Below, one piece after another: positions 6,046 through 8,327 of a stretch of 8,327 nt of DNA. The stretch's first letter is position 1, and every line of letters begins with the position of its first letter. A program made the position numbers and the translations under genes. The notes below the pieces were generated by a model. The model was not told the DNA's origin. It saw only the letters and a program-made list of their open reading frames with translations, and did not search any database. This DNA comes from Candidatus Bathyarchaeota archaeon (GTDB lineage: Archaea; Thermoproteota; Bathyarchaeia; EX4484-135), in assembly GCA_011040545.1 (NCBI GenBank), contig DQYM01000087.1, forward strand, positions 1 through 8,327, read 5' to 3'.

Positions 6046-6584
6046 AGGTTGGCCACAAGTCCTATAGGATAAGGCTCCTTAAGGAGGGCTGCGGGCTCAT
6101 AACCCTAGAGGTAGGTGGCCGTAGGATCCATGCCCGCCTCCTTAGGGCACCTACCGATGATGAAATGAGAATTGAGGTAGGTGGCCGTGAATACACGGTT
6201 AAGGTAAGGCGCTCTGGCCAGCTCTTTGAGGTTTACGTAGCTGGTAGGCCATTTAGAGTTGAAGTAAAGCCAGTTAGGCCATCAAGGCTTGAGAAGGCCC
6301 CTTCAAGCCGATCTAGCATTAGGGCTAGCTTGAGGCCTCCAGGGAAAAGTGTTCCTAGGCTTGCCCCTAGCAAGGGGGCCATATTATCGCCAATACCTGG
6401 TAAGGTAGTTGCCCTTAAGGTTAGGGAAGGCCAGCAGGTTAAGAAAGGCGATATATTATTGATCATAGAAGCCATGAAGATGGAGAATGAGATAAGGGCG
6501 CCAAGGGATGGTATGGTTAAGGAGCTCCTCGTATCAGAGGGCTCTAGTGTTTCAACTGGCCAGCCCCTCCTCGTTTTGGATTAG
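6012..6584 (+). CDS. accB: Biotin carboxyl carrier subunit of acetyl/propionyl-CoA carboxylase
   Basis: A 190-residue biotin carrier. The C-terminal biotinyl domain (about 122-190) has SPIPGKVVALKVREGQQVKKG and EAMKMENEI, with Lys156 as the biotinylated residue, and ends GQPLLVLD. A Pro/Ser/Arg-rich linker (about 87-121) precedes it. Residues 9-89 are four similar beta-hairpin units resembling the eight-stranded barrel of the BT domain in propionyl-CoA carboxylase alpha subunits. No ATG fits; the GTG at 6012 overlaps accC by 34 bases and sits in a G-rich motif. The frame is open upstream to a TAG at 5943 but offers no other ordinary start. It may be translated by coupling to accC, or be the C-terminal part of a fused AccC-AccB protein if the G6 run is miscounted or slippery. 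The convergent mutase gene ends 14 bases downstream. Confidence 0.9.
   Translation: MGLLAHRDYDVKVGHKSYRIRLLKEGCGLITLEVGGRRIHARLLRAPTDDEMRIEVGGREYTVKVRRSGQLFEVYVAGRPFRVEVKPVRPSRLEKAPSSRSSIRASLRPPGKSVPRLAPSKGAILSPIPGKVVALKVREGQQVKKGDILLIIEAMKMENEIRAPRDGMVKELLVSEGSSVSTGQPLLVLD
6036..6278 (+). repeat. Four tandem beta-hairpin units in AccB, two with a 15-base identical core
   Basis: Residues 9-26 (YDVKVGHKSYRIRLL), 30-47 (ITLEVGGRRIHARLL), 52-69 (MRIEVGGREYTVKV) and 72-89 (FEVYVAGRPFRVEVK) share a strand-turn-strand pattern 'V.VGGR.Y.V.V' with about 21-residue spacing. The second and third still share GAGGTAGGTGGCCGT exactly at DNA level (6108-6122 and 6174-6188, 66 bases apart). Four hairpins give eight strands, as in the BT-domain barrel. 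Confidence 0.6.
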
Positions 6585-6598
6585 GCCAGGTAGCTAGC

Positions 6599-8284
6599 CT
6601 AGAATATGAGGGGAGGCTTGTACTCACCGAATACCTCCCTTAGGACTCCGAATATCTCACCTATGGTTGCCTTTGCCTTAACGGCCCTTAGCACGTAGGG
6701 CATTAAGTTCTCCTCGCCTTCAGAAGCCCTCCTAAGGGCATCTAGGGCATCCTCAACCTTCCTATTATCCCTCCTCGCCCTCAGCTCCCTTAGCCTCCTC
6801 TTCTGCTCTTCCTCAACGGCTGGATCCACCTTCAGGAGTTCTACCTTAACTTCCTCTCCCTCAAGCCTAAACCTATTCACGCCCACGACCACGAGCTCTC
6901 CTTCCTCTATGGCCTTCTGCTGCTCGTAGGCAGAGCGTGCGATTTCCTTCTGCATGTAGCCTTCCTCTATGGCCTTAACAGCCCCTCCCATGCGGTCTAT
7001 GCGTTCTATGTAGCGCCAAGCTCGCTCCTCAATCTCATTTGTTAGCCACTCCACGTAGTAGGAGCCAGCTAGTGGATCTACCGTCCTGGTAACGCCACTC
7101 TCGTAGGCTATGACCTGCTGCGTCCTAAGGGCTATGAGGACTGCCTCCTCACTTGGCAAGCAGAGGGCCTCATCAAATGAGTTAGTGTGTAGGGATTGCG
7201 TACCTCCTAGGACGGCAGCCAGGGCCTGTATGGCCACCCTGACGATGTTCACCAGGGGCTGCTGGGCAGTTAGGGTTGAGCCAGCAGTTTGCGTATGGAA
7301 CCTAAGGGCACAAGAGCGTGGCTTCTTGGCACCGAACCTCTCCTTCATTATCCTTGCCCACATGCGCCTTGCTGCCCTAAACTTAGCGATTTCCTCAAAG
7401 AAATCATTATGGGCTGCGAAGAAGAAGGATAGCCGTGGGGCAAAGTCATCTACGTTCAAGCCCCTCTCCAGGGCTCCCTCTACGTATGCTATGGCATTAG
7501 CCAGCGTGAAGGCGAGTTCCTGGACGGCATTTGCACCTGCCTCTCGGATGTGGTAGCCACTTATGCTAATTGGGTTCCACCTAGGCATGTGCTTAGCACA
7601 GTACTCAATTATATCAACTGCTAGCCTCATGGATGGCTCAGGTGGGAAGATGTACATCGCCCTTGCTACGTACTCCTTTAGTATGTCGTTCTGCACCGTC
7701 CCACCGAGCTGGGCTTGCTCATAGCCCTGTGCCTCAGCCGTAGCTATGTACATGGCCAGTATGGCATTTGTAGTTGCATTTATGGTCATGGAGGTAGTTA
7801 CCTGGCCCAGCGGTATGCCATTGAAGAGGCGCATCATCTCCTCAACGCTGAACACTGAAACGCCAACCTTGCCAACCTCGCCAGCGGCCATCGGGTGGTC
7901 GGGGTCGTAGCCTAGCTGGGTTGGGAAGTCAAAGGCAACGCTTAGGCCTGTCTGCCCTTGCTTAAGCAGATACTTAAAGCGCTTGTTCGTTTCCTCAGCT
8001 GTCCCATAGCCTGCGTACTGCCTCATGGTCCATATACGGCCCCTGTACATGGTGGCGTAAACGCCCCTTGTGAATGGGTACTGGCCTGGGAAGCCAAGGT
8101 CCCTTAGGTAGTCTAGGCCAGCTACATCTAGTGGTGTGTAGAGGCGCTTTACTGGTATCCCAGAGGCCGTCTTGAACTCTGGCTTCCTCTCAGGCCTCCT
8201 CCTTAGCGTTTCAGCTAGGGTGGTGGCCTCCCATTCTTCCATCTCGGACCTAATGGCCTCTAAGGACGACAAGGCCAGCCCCAA
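6599..8284 (-). CDS. mcmA1: Methylmalonyl-CoA mutase, large catalytic subunit (no B12-binding domain)
   Basis: A 561-residue TIM-barrel catalytic chain that, with adenosylcobalamin, converts (R)-methylmalonyl-CoA to succinyl-CoA. Motifs in order: [16 protein letters not shown] (36-51), [15 protein letters not shown] (86-100), [15 protein letters not shown] (113-127), [12 protein letters not shown] (194-205), PPEPSMR (214-220), [11 protein letters not shown] (240-250) and [11 protein letters not shown] (400-410). Tyr90 and Arg220 match the pair that marks true methylmalonyl-CoA mutase (Tyr89/Arg207 in Propionibacterium) as against isobutyryl-CoA mutase (Phe/Gln). His245 matches the catalytic histidine. 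The C-terminal cobalamin-binding domain is absent; in archaea it is a separate small subunit, not present here. The start is TTG 8284: no ATG or GTG lies between it and the in-frame stop at 8308, and [13 protein letters not shown] fits the usual family start. TTG 8272 or ATG 8242 are alternatives. It supplies the step after the carboxylase encoded convergently. Confidence 0.95.
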   Translation of the reverse strand: MGLALSSLEAIRSEMEEWEATTLAETLRRRPERKPEFKTASGIPVKRLYTPLDVAGLDYLRDLGFPGQYPFTRGVYATMYRGRIWTMRQYAGYGTAEETNKRFKYLLKQGQTGLSVAFDFPTQLGYDPDHPMAAGEVGKVGVSVFSVEEMMRLFNGIPLGQVTTSMTINATTNAILAMYIATAEAQGYEQAQLGGTVQNDILKEYVARAMYIFPPEPSMRLAVDIIEYCAKHMPRWNPISISGYHIREAGANAVQELAFTLANAIAYVEGALERGLNVDDFAPRLSFFFAAHNDFFEEIAKFRAARRMWARIMKERFGAKKPRSCALRFHTQTAGSTLTAQQPLVNIVRVAIQALAAVLGGTQSLHTNSFDEALCLPSEEAVLIALRTQQVIAYESGVTRTVDPLAGSYYVEWLTNEIEERAWRYIERIDRMGGAVKAIEEGYMQKEIARSAYEQQKAIEEGELVVVGVNRFRLEGEEVKVELLKVDPAVEEEQKRRLRELRARRDNRKVEDALDALRRASEGEENLMPYVLRAVKAKATIGEIFGVLREVFGEYKPPLIF

Positions 8285-8306
8285 TAACCCCCTGTTGGAG
8301 CTCCAT

Positions 8307-8312
8307 TAAAGC
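8307..8312 (-). promoter_or_regulatory. TATA-like element of the mutase gene
   Basis: On the minus strand CTTTAA at 8312-8307 is centred about 25 bases before TTG 8284, the spacing for a leaderless archaeal transcript, and no Shine-Dalgarno with good spacing is seen before the TTG. An ATG at 8306-8304 lies in another frame and does not lead to the mutase. This supports the unusual TTG start. Confidence 0.45.
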
Positions 8313-8327
8313 ATACCTCAATAAAGA

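Noticed and set aside
5640..6056. 138-codon open frame on the minus strand over the accC/accB junction
   Set aside because: Low-complexity Ser/Pro-rich translation antisense to two firm genes; no start signal.
6585..6598. Possible hairpin terminator between accB and the mutase gene
   Set aside because: Only 14 bases with a short TAGCTA palindrome and no T-run; not enough to call a terminator.
6900..6976. 17-base direct repeat exactly 60 bases apart in the mutase gene
   Set aside because: It encodes KAIEEG twice, 20 residues apart, in a region where the family has similar helices; coding reuse is enough to explain it.
7110..7556. 148-codon open frame on the plus strand opposite the mutase
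   Set aside because: It is fully inside a well-supported gene, Ser/Ala/Arg-rich without any domain, and explained by codon bias on the other strand. The same holds for the open frames opposite the dehydrogenase, birA, pccB, accC and accB.

Overview
The window looks like chromosomal DNA from a thermophilic archaeon, probably of the Thermoproteota (TACK) side. The signs are AGG, ATA and CTA as favoured codons, a PhoU/TrkA-C protein of an archaeal type, a biotin ligase without a DNA-binding domain, separate biotin carboxylase and biotin carrier genes, and a methylmalonyl-CoA mutase whose B12-binding part is not fused. Several genes have a TATA-like element about 25-28 bases before the start codon and no Shine-Dalgarno, the pattern of leaderless archaeal transcripts. 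The genus cannot be told from the sequence alone.

Layout. 1-351: the 3' end of a PhoU/TrkA-C regulatory protein. 352-589: a gene-poor gap with a T/A-rich likely terminator and, on the minus strand, a broken small zinc-ribbon gene. 590-838: an 82-residue, orphan antitoxin-like helical protein. 858-2024 (minus): acyl-CoA dehydrogenase. 2025-2074: a compact divergent promoter whose single TATA-like element is correctly spaced for both flanking genes. 2075-6584 (plus): birA, pccB, accC and accB. 6599-8284 (minus): methylmalonyl-CoA mutase catalytic subunit, convergent with accB.

How the genes work together. The biotin ligase attaches biotin to Lys156 of AccB. AccC carboxylates that biotin using ATP and bicarbonate, and PccB moves the carboxyl group to propionyl-CoA (Asp413 is the residue type linked to propionyl-CoA preference). 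The mutase rearranges methylmalonyl-CoA to succinyl-CoA. The acyl-CoA dehydrogenase fits upstream breakdown of fatty acids or branched-chain amino acids, so a catabolic propionyl-CoA route is the simplest reading. A role in the 3-hydroxypropionate/4-hydroxybutyrate carbon fixation cycle cannot be excluded. The epimerase and the B12-binding mutase subunit are not in the window.

The spot most worth a second look is the accC/accB junction (about 5995-6045). A run of six G lies at the overlap, inside a four-tract G-quadruplex motif that covers the accB GTG start. One extra G would fuse the two genes into a 695-residue protein with the domain order of a propionyl-CoA carboxylase alpha subunit. I see no mobile elements, CRISPR arrays, tRNA or rRNA genes, and no clearly new multi-gene system.
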